Shown: positions 8,264 through 15,098 of the stretch, one piece after another
Layout of the letters: the number at the start of each line of letters is the position of its first letter
Position numbering within the stretch: the stretch's first letter is position 1
From: an uncultured bacterium
Lineage (GTDB): Bacteria; Patescibacteriota; Minisyncoccia; Phycocordibacterales; CAIJYI01
Direction: 5' to 3'
DNA: 38,744 nt
Assembly (NCBI GenBank): GCA_903824855.1
Contig: CAIJYI010000036.1
Coordinates: 1 to 38,744 of the forward strand
Program-made: the position numbers and the translations under genes
Notes under the pieces: generated by a model
The model's input: only the letters and a program-made list of their open reading frames with translations
Told to the model about the DNA's origin: nothing
Database searches by the model: none

Positions 8264-8279
8264 GTCTGTCGTTTTTTAT
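8242..8279. terminator. Intrinsic terminator shared by the DedA gene and def
   Basis: 12-bp stem (AAAAAACGACAG / CTGTCGTTTTTT) with a 12-base loop that contains the DedA stop codon. A-run and T-run on the two sides make it usable in both directions. Confidence 0.85.
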
Positions 8280-8295
8280 TTATTTGAAATATTTT

Positions 8296-8829
8296 TTACG
8301 AATCTTCCGGTGGCATATCTTGAATATCTGTTGCGTGGTCAATAAAAAGAATTCCTTTTAGGTGGTCGGTTTCGTGTTGAAAAATTTGAGCGATAAGTCC
8401 GCTTCCTCCATATTCAAAAAGTTTCCCTTTTTCATTGTAGGCCTGAACTCTGGCTTTTTCCGAGCGGAGTGTTTTTCCATAAAGCCATCTGACGGAAAGG
8501 CAACCTTCAGGAACAACAACTTTTTTTCTGGAAATTTTTATGATTTCGGGATTGATAAAAACAATATCGTCCGGCAGCACTTTTTCAACATTTTCTGAAC
8601 CATTTTTTTTCACGTTCTCATAGAGAGGGGCTTTTCCCGACATAACGAAAATGGAAAGGGAAACACCTATTTGCGGAGCTGCTATGGCAACTCCATCTTC
8701 CTGAGATTTAAGAGCTTGCTTCATGTCGGCAATAACTTTCTGAATATATGGAGAAGTAATCTCATGTGGATCCACGAGTTTTGTAACCTTTCTGAGGACG
8801 GGGTCCTTCTGTTGAACTATTTTTACCAT
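8296..8829 (-). CDS. def: Peptide deformylase
   Basis: 177 aa from the ATG at 8829. A longer open frame begins 15 codons upstream, but MVKIVQQKDPVLRKV is the normal deformylase N-terminus and a -10 box sits 6 bases before this ATG. It removes the formyl group from nascent proteins using Fe2+/Zn2+. All three family motifs are present: GVAIAAPQIG (motif I, with Ala replacing the second Gly of GxGLAAxQ), PEGCLS with the metal-ligand Cys (motif II), and QHETDHLKG, the HExxH metal site (motif III). Confidence 0.95.
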   Translation of the reverse strand: MVKIVQQKDPVLRKVTKLVDPHEITSPYIQKVIADMKQALKSQEDGVAIAAPQIGVSLSIFVMSGKAPLYENVKKNGSENVEKVLPDDIVFINPEIIKISRKKVVVPEGCLSVRWLYGKTLRSEKARVQAYNEKGKLFEYGGSGLIAQIFQHETDHLKGILFIDHATDIQDMPPEDS

Positions 8830-8835
8830 TTTTTG

Positions 8836-8841
8836 ATAATA
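8836..8841 (-). promoter_or_regulatory. -10 box of def, leaderless type
   Basis: TATTAT with an extended TGG in front, 6 bases before the ATG. There is no Shine-Dalgarno and the -35 is poor. Confidence 0.6.
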
Positions 8842-8892
8842 CCACGGAATTGGATGAAAGGGAAGAAAACACACACGGAATAATTCGTTTTG

Positions 8893-8921
8893 TAGACAAA
8901 ATTCAATTATTATGTTATGAT
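8893..8921 (+). promoter_or_regulatory. Promoter of the first exported zincin gene
   Basis: TAGACA (8893-8898), 17-base spacer, TATGAT (8916-8921) with extended TGT. GGAGGT lies 5 bases before the GTG start. Confidence 0.65.
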
Positions 8922-8955
8922 AATATAAGATATATAAACTAATTGGAGGTTTTCG

Positions 8956-9804
8956 GTGAAGTACTTTTACAAATTAATACCGCTGATACTTTTGTCTTTG
9001 GCGTTGTTATTCAGTTCAGGTTGTTCTACTGTCGGGTTGATTACTTTTGTTCCCGACCAGCGACAAGAAGTGTTCCACAACACATTGAAGTCGCTTAATG
9101 ATTTAGTGCGTCAAACAGGTAATGAAGATTCTCAAAAGATTCTTTCCATGTTTCAAAAAGAGAGTGTTCTCATTACTCCGACAAAAGACGGATTTCGTGA
9201 TCCGAAAATTTGGAACGAGAGAGAAACCCTTAAGGTTGTCGTTCTTCTTCCGGAAGATTCTCGGTTTCCATCCTGGTCTCAAATTGTTTCCGATAAAAAA
9301 AGTTACGCTTATTTTTTTCCAAGATACAATGTGATAGTTCTCAAAAGAATGGATGAGCTCAGTCCTGTTTTTCAAGCGATAACAGTTGACCATGAGGGTT
9401 GGCATGCTTTTCATTTTCAAAGTGATTCAATAGTAGCACGACCTTTAAGTTCGGAACATTTGGCAATCGAACGCGACACGTATGAACATGGGGCAAGTTT
9501 GCTTTCCTCAATTGGCGGTGAACCGTACAAAATGTTTATGCGAGAAGAAATGAAAAGAATTGATGCTTTTGTGAAAAATTCGGTTGGGGGAAATACACTT
9601 CCTGCGCTAAAAAATGAATACAATGAAAAGTTGGATAAGATATTCGGTGTTGCGCAAAGTGACACAGAAAAAAGAAGTAGGGTTTCTTTCATCGGTATTT
9701 CAGGTATCTTTCAGTATATCGATGAAAATTATCACGGTACACAACCGGAGAAAGAACTCGCAAAATCAAATGCGCTTCTGAATATTTATCGACACGGTCA
9801 ATAA
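8956..9804 (+). CDS. Putative lipoprotein metalloprotease (HExxH), paralogue A of a tandem trio
   Basis: 282 aa from a GTG with a strong Shine-Dalgarno. Signal peptide with a lipobox-like end (LLFSSGC, Cys23), so probably a membrane-anchored lipoprotein. HEGWH at 146-150 is a zincin HExxH motif. A Glu at 172, 21 residues after the second His (IERDTYEHG), is conserved in the two neighbouring paralogues and is a candidate third zinc ligand, as in gluzincins. Other shared features are the pattern LP-D-S-x-x-x-x-W before the motif, GGE-x-Y after it, and a C-terminal KIFG segment. No known family is recognised; the catalytic role is inferred from the motif only. Confidence 0.7.
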   Translation: MKYFYKLIPLILLSLALLFSSGCSTVGLITFVPDQRQEVFHNTLKSLNDLVRQTGNEDSQKILSMFQKESVLITPTKDGFRDPKIWNERETLKVVVLLPEDSRFPSWSQIVSDKKSYAYFFPRYNVIVLKRMDELSPVFQAITVDHEGWHAFHFQSDSIVARPLSSEHLAIERDTYEHGASLLSSIGGEPYKMFMREEMKRIDAFVKNSVGGNTLPALKNEYNEKLDKIFGVAQSDTEKRSRVSFIGISGIFQYIDENYHGTQPEKELAKSNALLNIYRHGQ

Positions 9805-9826
9805 GATTTAACGGTATTTGGTACAA

Positions 9827-9856
9827 AGGGTGGCTCAATTCGGCCGCCCTTTTTTT
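9827..9856 (+). terminator. Intrinsic terminator after paralogue A
   Basis: Stem AGGGTGGC / GCCGCCCT (one T-G pair), 8-base loop, then a run of 7 T. Confidence 0.85.
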
Positions 9857-9857
9857 G

Positions 9858-9886
9858 TGGACAATTTATCCTATATGTGGTAATAT
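9858..9886 (+). promoter_or_regulatory. Promoter of paralogue B
   Basis: TGGACA, 17-base spacer, TAATAT with extended TGG. The spacer end (ATATGTGG) and the leader segment TAATCTCAAAAGGAGGTT recur upstream of paralogue C, showing that the control region was duplicated with the gene. Confidence 0.7.
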
Positions 9887-9931
9887 GCAGATAATAACGT
9901 TATTTGAAAATAATCTCAAAAGGAGGTTTAA

Positions 9932-10807
9932 GTGAAAAAAGAATATAAAAGCCTGTTGATTCTCGGGTTGGTTTTCTTATTATCCGTCGGTATAAACACC
10001 TGTCAAAAAAGTTTCGACAAGGATACCCCAATAACCGCTACACCAATAACCGCTCCGTCGTTTTCTGAGGCAGTCGGTCCGCGTCAGGCAATTGTGAAGG
10101 AATTTCTTGATGCTTTTCAATTGGTAGCGGATAAAACAGGAGATCAACAAGCGAAAGATAACTTGCAGATGCTTCGTGAAAAAAATACCGTCGTGATTCC
10201 TGACGAAAAAGGATTTACGTATCTTTCCAATGAGAATGATACCATAAAACCGATACGTATTATTCCGCTCATTCCGGATGATAGCCAATATTCATATTGG
10301 AAAAATGAATTAAATAGTGACGCGGCTGCGGCATTTGAAACCGGTTCAGGTCTTTTAATATTGAAAGACACGATGAAAATCAGTGCTTTTTATAAAGGCA
10401 CGCAGATTGCTCACGAAAGTGAACACGCGCGCAGATATTTAAATAACCCTTCTCGGAAATTCAACATTCTCTCGATTGCAAAAGAAGAATCGGAAGTCTA
10501 TGCTTTTCATAATCGTTTGATTGCAAAAGCAGGAGGTAGTGAATATACAACATTACTTCAAAAAATAACAGATGAAATCAGTCCACAGATAAAAACATCT
10601 GATGATAGTTTCAGTTATCCAATCCTTCCGTATTATCACGAGTTCGACAAAATGTTCGGCCCGGCACTTTCCTCCGAAGAAGAACAATTTAGAGCATTTC
10701 TATTTGAAGTTGATGTGATGTATCGCTATTTTGAAAAAACATCACCCGACAAATCAACAGATCTCAAAACTCTTTTTATGAAAAATTTGTACGAACCAAA
10801 GAATTGA
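9932..10807 (+). CDS. Putative exported metalloprotease (HExxH), paralogue B
   Basis: 291 aa, GTG start 6 bases after AGGAGG. Hydrophobic N-terminus (8-20) with a Cys at 24; the lipobox (INTC) is poor, so lipid attachment is uncertain. HESEH at 161-165; candidate third ligand Glu186 (KEESEVY), aligned through the GG at 201-202 with the paralogues. It also shares LIPDDSQYSYW (cf. LPEDSRFPSW in A) and DKMFGPALSSEEE (cf. EKIFGPSLSKEEK in C). Extracytoplasmic location is likely. The family is not recognised. Confidence 0.7.
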   Translation: MKKEYKSLLILGLVFLLSVGINTCQKSFDKDTPITATPITAPSFSEAVGPRQAIVKEFLDAFQLVADKTGDQQAKDNLQMLREKNTVVIPDEKGFTYLSNENDTIKPIRIIPLIPDDSQYSYWKNELNSDAAAAFETGSGLLILKDTMKISAFYKGTQIAHESEHARRYLNNPSRKFNILSIAKEESEVYAFHNRLIAKAGGSEYTTLLQKITDEISPQIKTSDDSFSYPILPYYHEFDKMFGPALSSEEEQFRAFLFEVDVMYRYFEKTSPDKSTDLKTLFMKNLYEPKN

Positions 10808-10816
10808 TAAAAAAAT

Positions 10817-10846
10817 CCCCACCGGCATTATGTCGGTGGGTTTTTA
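10817..10846 (+). terminator. Intrinsic terminator after paralogue B
   Basis: CCCACCG / CGGTGGG stem around GCATTATGT, then TTTTTATTT. Nearly the same hairpin follows paralogue C, so the terminator belongs to the duplicated unit. Confidence 0.9.
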
Positions 10847-10862
10847 TTTACTCAATATTTTT

Positions 10863-10891
10863 TGGACATTTAATTCGATATGTGGTAATAC
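10863..10891 (+). promoter_or_regulatory. Promoter of paralogue C
   Basis: TGGACA, 17-base spacer, TAATAC with extended TGG. Homologous to the promoter of paralogue B. Confidence 0.65.
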
Positions 10892-10937
10892 AAACATAGT
10901 AATGTTGTTTGAAAGTAATCTCAAAAGGAGGTTTTTT

Positions 10938-11801
10938 ATGAAAAAAATTACCAAAGTGTTTCTTTTAGTCTTTTTTCTTCTATCATTTGTCGGTTATTAT
11001 ATCTTTTCTCAAAACACAAAAGGAGAAGATGTTACTCCCACAGAAACAAAAAGTGAAATCAGTCAGCGTATCGTTTTATCAAATGATTGGATAAAAGGAC
11101 TTAATGAAGTTTATTCTCTTACCAAGAATGCGGAGATATACGATGAATTAATTCTTCTCAAGGAACATGGAGTCATTGGAGAGCCTAAAAACGAGGGACT
11201 TATTCCGTCACGGCAATTGAAAGATGATGATTTCTCCGTAATAACTCTTATTGCGAGCGATAAACAATTTTCCCCGTGGAACGAAATACTTGCTTCTCCT
11301 GAAGCCGCATCATATTCCGGATTGGATAAAGTCATGGTGCTAAAAAATAATTATTCGGTCAGTTTACTTTTTAAAGGAATTTTATTGGCTCATGAAACCA
11401 AACACCGTCTCTTGGATCCGGACAGTCTGGTTTTACAAGATGCGATGGAATATTGCCGTGAAGAAGTTGTTGTTCATTCGTTTGAAAATAAATTATTGCT
11501 ACAAATCGGTGGGGAAGCTTATCAGAGTCTTCTCAATCAAAAAGTAGATGAAATGAATAAAATAGCATCTGACTCTTCCATAAAAGCGCGTCCTTTCTCC
11601 TATTATGCGGATGAACTTGAGAAAATTTTTGGCCCGTCTCTTTCAAAAGAAGAAAAAATGACCAGAGTGGGAGCTTTTAAAATTGGAGCGATGTTTCAAC
11701 TGGTTGACCGATATTATGACGGCGACAAAAAAGAACAAAAAGCGCTTATCATGCGTGAAATGTATAAAGCAAACGGCAACTCATTGCCTGAAGGAAAATA
11801 G
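10938..11801 (+). CDS. Putative exported metalloprotease (HExxH), paralogue C
   Basis: 287 aa from the ATG at 10938, chosen because AGGAGG lies just upstream; an in-frame GTG at 10830 falls inside the previous terminator and promoter region. N-terminal hydrophobic segment (~7-23) without lipobox Cys, so signal peptide or membrane anchor. HETKH at 152-156, candidate third ligand Glu176 (REEVVVHSFEN), then GGEAY. It is closer to B than to A in the C-terminal KIFGPSLSKEE region. Same proposed activity as its neighbours; substrate unknown. Confidence 0.7.
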   Translation: MKKITKVFLLVFFLLSFVGYYIFSQNTKGEDVTPTETKSEISQRIVLSNDWIKGLNEVYSLTKNAEIYDELILLKEHGVIGEPKNEGLIPSRQLKDDDFSVITLIASDKQFSPWNEILASPEAASYSGLDKVMVLKNNYSVSLLFKGILLAHETKHRLLDPDSLVLQDAMEYCREEVVVHSFENKLLLQIGGEAYQSLLNQKVDEMNKIASDSSIKARPFSYYADELEKIFGPSLSKEEKMTRVGAFKIGAMFQLVDRYYDGDKKEQKALIMREMYKANGNSLPEGK

Positions 11802-11817
11802 TAACATACTCAAAATC

Positions 11818-11846
11818 CCCGCCGACATTATGTCGGCGGGTTTTTA
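11818..11846 (+). terminator. Intrinsic terminator after paralogue C
   Basis: Nearly perfect GC-rich palindrome (CCCGCCGACAT / ATGTCGGCGGG) followed by TTTTTAT. Close relative of the hairpin at 10817. Confidence 0.92.
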
Positions 11847-11853
11847 TGTATTC

Positions 11854-11886
11854 AAAAAAAATCACCCGAGATAAATCTCGGGTGAT
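11854..11886 (-). terminator. Intrinsic terminator of the minus-strand exported-protein gene
   Basis: 12-bp stem ATCACCCGAGAT / ATCTCGGGTGAT with an AA loop. On the minus strand it is followed by a T-run. It lies directly downstream of the stop at 11895. Confidence 0.88.
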
Positions 11887-11894
11887 GGTCGCAT

Positions 11895-12407
11895 TTATTG
11901 CGGTATAAGAATTTGTGGTCTTGTTTGGTGAGGAAGCATAACTCCGTTTCTACAATAGCTTAAATTGTAATTTACGCCTGACGCATCAGGACTCACAAAA
12001 TAGGGAACACCAAGACTGACAGTAAGTCGGCAGGTGTCTACTTGTGCGATACCAAGAATTTTAACCAAAACTGTTTCGGCTTCATTTCTCGAAGCAATCA
12101 AATTATTTCCAAGTAATGCTACGTTAAAACTGCTATCTTTGGCGTAGAACACTATGCTGTAATTTTGCGCAGCTATTATTTCCACATCTTTTTCTTCGTC
12201 TATAATTGTTGCACTCGGCAGTGAATAAAAATTATTAACAAAAATATTTTTATTGTCGGACGTTTTTATCAACAATTTGTTGCTTACTCTTGAAATAAGA
12301 GAGTCAACGATACCGCTCGATGATGAGGGAACGGGCAAAAGTAGCATAAAGGAAACGGTCGCCACGGCAAAGGTTTTTAAAAGCTTTGATAGTATTTTTT
12401 TGTTCAT
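11895..12407 (-). CDS. Small exported protein of unknown function (170 aa)
   Basis: The start at 12407 (MNKKILSKLLK) is preferred over one six codons upstream because AGGAGG ends about 5 bases before it. A signal peptide or anchor covers residues ~8-26, followed by a Ser/Pro segment (PVPSSSSG). The mature part is predicted beta-rich and carries two Cys near the C-terminus (VDTCRL and LSYCRNG) that may form a disulfide. No family is recognised. It has a consensus promoter and its own terminator, so it is an independent, probably well-expressed gene. Confidence 0.65.
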   Translation of the reverse strand: MNKKILSKLLKTFAVATVSFMLLLPVPSSSSGIVDSLISRVSNKLLIKTSDNKNIFVNNFYSLPSATIIDEEKDVEIIAAQNYSIVFYAKDSSFNVALLGNNLIASRNEAETVLVKILGIAQVDTCRLTVSLGVPYFVSPDASGVNYNLSYCRNGVMLPHQTRPQILIPQ

Positions 12408-12455
12408 TTTGCCCTCCTGATTCAATGTGCGTAAAAAAGTATTAATCTAATGAAA

Positions 12456-12484
12456 ATTATAGCAATAATTACTCATTTTGTCAA
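12456..12484 (-). promoter_or_regulatory. Consensus promoter of the 170-aa exported protein
   Basis: On the minus strand TTGACA (12484-12479), exactly 17 bases, TATAAT (12461-12456). Confidence 0.88.
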
Positions 12485-12497
12485 TTCTGCAGAGTCA

Positions 12498-12526
12498 TTG
12501 ACATATTTTTAATAGTGTGATACATT
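12498..12526 (+). promoter_or_regulatory. Promoter of the 62-aa membrane protein, divergent from 12456
   Basis: TTGACA (12498-12503), 17 bases, TACATT (12521-12526) with extended TGA. Confidence 0.8.
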
Positions 12527-12576
12527 TTAATCAGGAAACGGTTACAATTTATTGCAGAAAAAGAAGGAGGTTTGAC

Positions 12577-12765
12577 ATGAAATTTGAAGAGAAAAAAACA
12601 AAATTCACGTGGGAGGAGGCACTCCCGATGAATTTTTGGGAAGGTGCTTTCATGGCGTTTATAATAGGTGGAATTATCGGAGTTTCCGGATATATTGCCG
12701 GTCTTTCAGTCATCTTTTGTTACGTTTTAGTGAAGTGGTATTGGCACTATGTGAAAAATTTGTAG
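12577..12765 (+). CDS. Small membrane protein (62 aa)
   Basis: ATG 12577 follows AAGGAGG by 6 bases; an in-frame GTG at 12517 lies inside the promoter and is rejected. A charged N-terminus (KFEEKKTKFTWEEALP) is followed by a hydrophobic stretch (~23-52, FMAFIIGGIIGVSGYIAG then LSVIFCYVLV), enough for one long or two short helices, and a short basic end. Own promoter and terminator. Function unknown. Confidence 0.65.
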   Translation: MKFEEKKTKFTWEEALPMNFWEGAFMAFIIGGIIGVSGYIAGLSVIFCYVLVKWYWHYVKNL

Positions 12766-12780
12766 TTTGAAGAAAACAAC

Positions 12781-12817
12781 AAAAGCGGCTTATCTATAAG
12801 ATAAGCCGTTTTCTTTT
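12781..12817. terminator. Bidirectional intrinsic terminator
   Basis: Stem CGGCTTATC / GATAAGCCG with a TATAA loop, A-run on one side and a long T-run on the other. It serves the 62-aa gene and the converging pseudouridine synthase. Confidence 0.9.
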
Positions 12818-12818
12818 T

Positions 12819-13535
12819 TTATGAATGATCAAGAAGACTGAGGAAGTCAGAGAGCTCTTTTCCCTGTAACCTGCGCCATGTTCCCGCTTGAAGAGAACCG
12901 AGTTTGATATTCATAATACGAATTCTTTTAATATCTTTTACCGTATATCCAAGAGCGGCACACATGCGTCGTAATTGATGCTTTTTTCCTTCAGTAATAA
13001 TGACATCAATTTTGCAAAAACCATTTTCTTTTGCGATGGCCGGTTTTGTCATATAACCTTCAATCTCCACACCGCGTTCCATCAGTTTAAGAAATTTCGC
13101 AGTAATCGGTTTATCAAGAGTGACGATATATTCTTTTTCGTGTTCTCTTTCCGGAGACAAAAGTTTTTGGGTAATTCTTCCGTCATTCGTAAGAATAATG
13201 AGTCCGTGAGAATCTTTGTCTAATCGTCCAATAGGGAATACTTCGGCCTTGATGCTTCCTTTGATGACATCTTCGATGCTTTTTTCGCCGTTCTGTGGGC
13301 TATGAGTGATTATTCCTCTCGGTTTATAATAGGCGAAATAAAGATATTCTTTTTTATCCAATCCTTTTATCGTGACGACATCTTTTTCATTGACGGCATC
13401 TCCAAGCTTCGCAAGTCGGCCATTTATGGTCACTTTTCTGTCTTCTATTAAGGCATCTGCACCCCGACGAGTCGCGTCACCACGGAGAGCGAGGAACTTA
13501 TTTATGCGCATTGGATATTCGTTTTTTGGTATCAT
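12819..13535 (-). CDS. rRNA pseudouridine synthase, RsuA/RluB/RluF family
   Basis: 238 aa. N-terminal S4 RNA-binding domain (MRINKFLALRGDATRRGADALIEDRKV, ~9-60), then the synthase domain with the catalytic-Asp motif GRLDKDSHGLIILTND (~105-120). The C-terminal segment EGKKHQLRRMCAALGYTVKDIKRIRIMNIKLG is most like RluF, which modifies 23S rRNA U2604, but RluB or RsuA specificity cannot be excluded. The start may be the ATG at 13535 or the internal ATG at 13511, which begins the conserved MRINKFLA. Confidence 0.88.
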   Translation of the reverse strand: MIPKNEYPMRINKFLALRGDATRRGADALIEDRKVTINGRLAKLGDAVNEKDVVTIKGLDKKEYLYFAYYKPRGIITHSPQNGEKSIEDVIKGSIKAEVFPIGRLDKDSHGLIILTNDGRITQKLLSPEREHEKEYIVTLDKPITAKFLKLMERGVEIEGYMTKPAIAKENGFCKIDVIITEGKKHQLRRMCAALGYTVKDIKRIRIMNIKLGSLQAGTWRRLQGKELSDFLSLLDHS

Positions 13536-13539
13536 AGTA

Positions 13540-13569
13540 TTGACAACTATAACTTATCTATGTTATTAT
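13540..13569 (+). promoter_or_regulatory. Promoter of the CDP-alcohol phosphatidyltransferase gene
   Basis: TTGACA (13540-13545), 18-base spacer, TATTAT (13564-13569) with extended TGT. Confidence 0.7.
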
Positions 13570-13600
13570 GTCAACTAGATAAATAATTTTAACAACATGT

Positions 13601-13626
13601 CCGCCGTCGCTTGAGAGCAAGGGCGG
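13601..13626 (+). other. GC-rich hairpin in the mRNA leader
   Basis: CCGCC/GGCGG outer stem and CTTG-AGAG-CAAG inner stem, separated by an unpaired GTCG, in otherwise AT-rich DNA. It sits between the promoter and the Shine-Dalgarno of the next gene, so it could affect translation. No known riboswitch is recognised. Confidence 0.4.
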
Positions 13627-13641
13627 GCAAGGGAGAAAAAA

Positions 13642-14247
13642 ATGAAAAAGTTGTTTGGAAAAATGGGCACATTTATTTTTGATCGGTTTTCAGGTCGCAA
13701 TGCTCATATGTTTCAGGTGCATGAAGGAATAATGACCATTCCGAATATGGTGACCTTCACAGGGATTATTTGGTCCTTTCTGTATCTTATAATGTATTTG
13801 TTCGGAATCTGCACCTATTTGATTCCCGTATTGGTAATCTTTATTGTTCTCACTGATGGGATTGATGGGTATCTTGCCGATCGTCTCAATCAGCACAGCA
13901 AGTACGGAAAGTTTCTGGACCCGCTTCGAGACCGTTTATTTACCTTGGCGTTGCTTGGAAATATTTGGCTCATTGTAGGGAATCAAGCTTTACCCGCCAT
14001 TATTCTTCTTATCGTAATTGAGAGCAATCTCGCTCTTCATTATCGAGAAGTGTATCTTTCAACCGGAAAGATAAAGGAAGTACATTGGATAGGAAAAGCA
14101 CGTTCTGCATTACAATGGATTTTGGGCTTCGGCATTCTCATCCAGTTTTATTGGTTAGGTGTCGTATATGTTGCTCCTTTGTCGCTTGTTTATGTGATGT
14201 TCCTAGCAAGTCTTGCGGTACATTTCAACACCTACTATCGTAGATAA
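13642..14247 (+). CDS. CDP-alcohol phosphatidyltransferase family membrane protein (PgsA-like)
   Basis: 201 aa, about 5-6 hydrophobic helices. The family motif D-x2-D-G-x2-A-R-x(n)-G-x3-D-x3-D is present as DGIDGYLADRLNQ...GKFLDPLRD (~74-99). All four Asp and both Gly are kept, but the Arg after Ala is Asp, with Arg one position later. The family transfers a phosphatidyl group from CDP-diacylglycerol to an alcohol such as glycerol-3-phosphate, a step of phospholipid synthesis in the membrane. The substrate cannot be told. AAGGGAG lies before the ATG, with a GC-rich leader hairpin upstream. Confidence 0.85.
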   Translation: MKKLFGKMGTFIFDRFSGRNAHMFQVHEGIMTIPNMVTFTGIIWSFLYLIMYLFGICTYLIPVLVIFIVLTDGIDGYLADRLNQHSKYGKFLDPLRDRLFTLALLGNIWLIVGNQALPAIILLIVIESNLALHYREVYLSTGKIKEVHWIGKARSALQWILGFGILIQFYWLGVVYVAPLSLVYVMFLASLAVHFNTYYRR

Positions 14248-14253
14248 TATAAG

Positions 14254-14286
14254 GAGAGGGCATTAATTTGCCCTCTCGTTTTTTTA
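14254..14286 (+). terminator. Intrinsic terminator
   Basis: Stem GAGAGGGCA / TGCCCTCTC with a short AT loop, then GTTTTTTT. Confidence 0.9.
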
Positions 14287-14298
14287 TTAAAAAAGCGG

Positions 14299-14304
14299 TA
14301 TTAT
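14299..14304 (+). promoter_or_regulatory. -10 box of the PHP gene, leaderless type
   Basis: TATTAT followed after 7 bases by the ATG at 14312; no Shine-Dalgarno. Confidence 0.5.
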
Positions 14305-14311
14305 AGACAAT

Positions 14312-15025
14312 ATGAAGATAAAAACAAATCTACATTTTCACAGCAGTGACGATAAAATGGATCATATTTCGTATTCTACAAAAGAGGGAATCGACAAAGC
14401 TGTTTCTCTTGGTTTCGGCGCACTTGCCATCACTTGCCACCAACATTTCGCTTGGACACCCGAATATGCCGAATACGCCAAAAGCAAAGGTTTATTGTTT
14501 ATCTCCGGCATTGAACTTTATATCGGCGAAACGATGGAAACCTCCATGAGACACTGTCTTGTTTTGAATGCTACGAAAGATGTGGAAAATGTCCGCACTT
14601 TTGACCAACTCGCCGATTATAAAAAACAACATCCGGAAATATTTATTATGGCGCCTCACCCGTATTTTTACGGCAATATTTCGCTTAAAGAATTATTGGA
14701 GAAATACATTCATTTTTTTGATGCCATTGAACAATCATGGTTTTATTCCCGGCTTTTTAATAGAAACATAAAAGGAGCAAAGATTGCTCTGAAATATAAA
14801 CTTCCTTTCGTTTCCACTTCTGATACTCATTTCTTTGATTTTTTGGACAAGAGTTATTGTACAGTAGAAGTGGAAGAAGCAACAACCGAAGCTATTTTTA
14901 AGGCCATTCGAGAGGGGAAGTTTACAAATACGACGTCAAGGCGCAATTTTTGGAGAGATATGGTATGGAGACAAGTCCGTTTTTCGTATAAAACGTACCT
15001 TTGGAGAAAAAAGAATAAAACCTAG
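14312..15025 (+). CDS. PHP-domain metal-dependent phosphoesterase
   Basis: 237 aa. PHP metal-site motifs are in order: LHFHS (His8, His10), ITCHQH (His43/45), GIELY (Glu68), APHPY (~His117) and STSDTHFF near 175 (Asp and His). The fold is a TIM-like barrel binding up to three metals. Relatives include histidinol phosphatase and nucleotide or oligonucleotide phosphoesterases. The substrate cannot be deduced. The basic C-terminal tail (RRNFWRDMVWRQVRF) may touch membrane or nucleic acid. The next gene, a GT2 glycosyltransferase, has its own promoter. Confidence 0.85.
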   Translation: MKIKTNLHFHSSDDKMDHISYSTKEGIDKAVSLGFGALAITCHQHFAWTPEYAEYAKSKGLLFISGIELYIGETMETSMRHCLVLNATKDVENVRTFDQLADYKKQHPEIFIMAPHPYFYGNISLKELLEKYIHFFDAIEQSWFYSRLFNRNIKGAKIALKYKLPFVSTSDTHFFDFLDKSYCTVEVEEATTEAIFKAIREGKFTNTTSRRNFWRDMVWRQVRFSYKTYLWRKKNKT

Positions 15026-15030
15026 AAAGC

Positions 15031-15059
15031 TTGCGTAAACAATAAAAGTGTGTTACAAT
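15031..15059 (+). promoter_or_regulatory. Promoter of the glycosyltransferase gene
   Basis: TTGCGT, 17-base spacer, TACAAT with extended TGT. It gives a leader of about 33 bases. Confidence 0.7.
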
Positions 15060-15098
15060 AAGACAACCTTTTTAGTTTGTCAAGAAACATATTAAACG

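Noticed and set aside
10830-10937. Longer N-terminus for zincin paralogue C
   Set aside because: Those codons cover the preceding terminator tail, the promoter and the Shine-Dalgarno; ATG 10938 is the sensible start.
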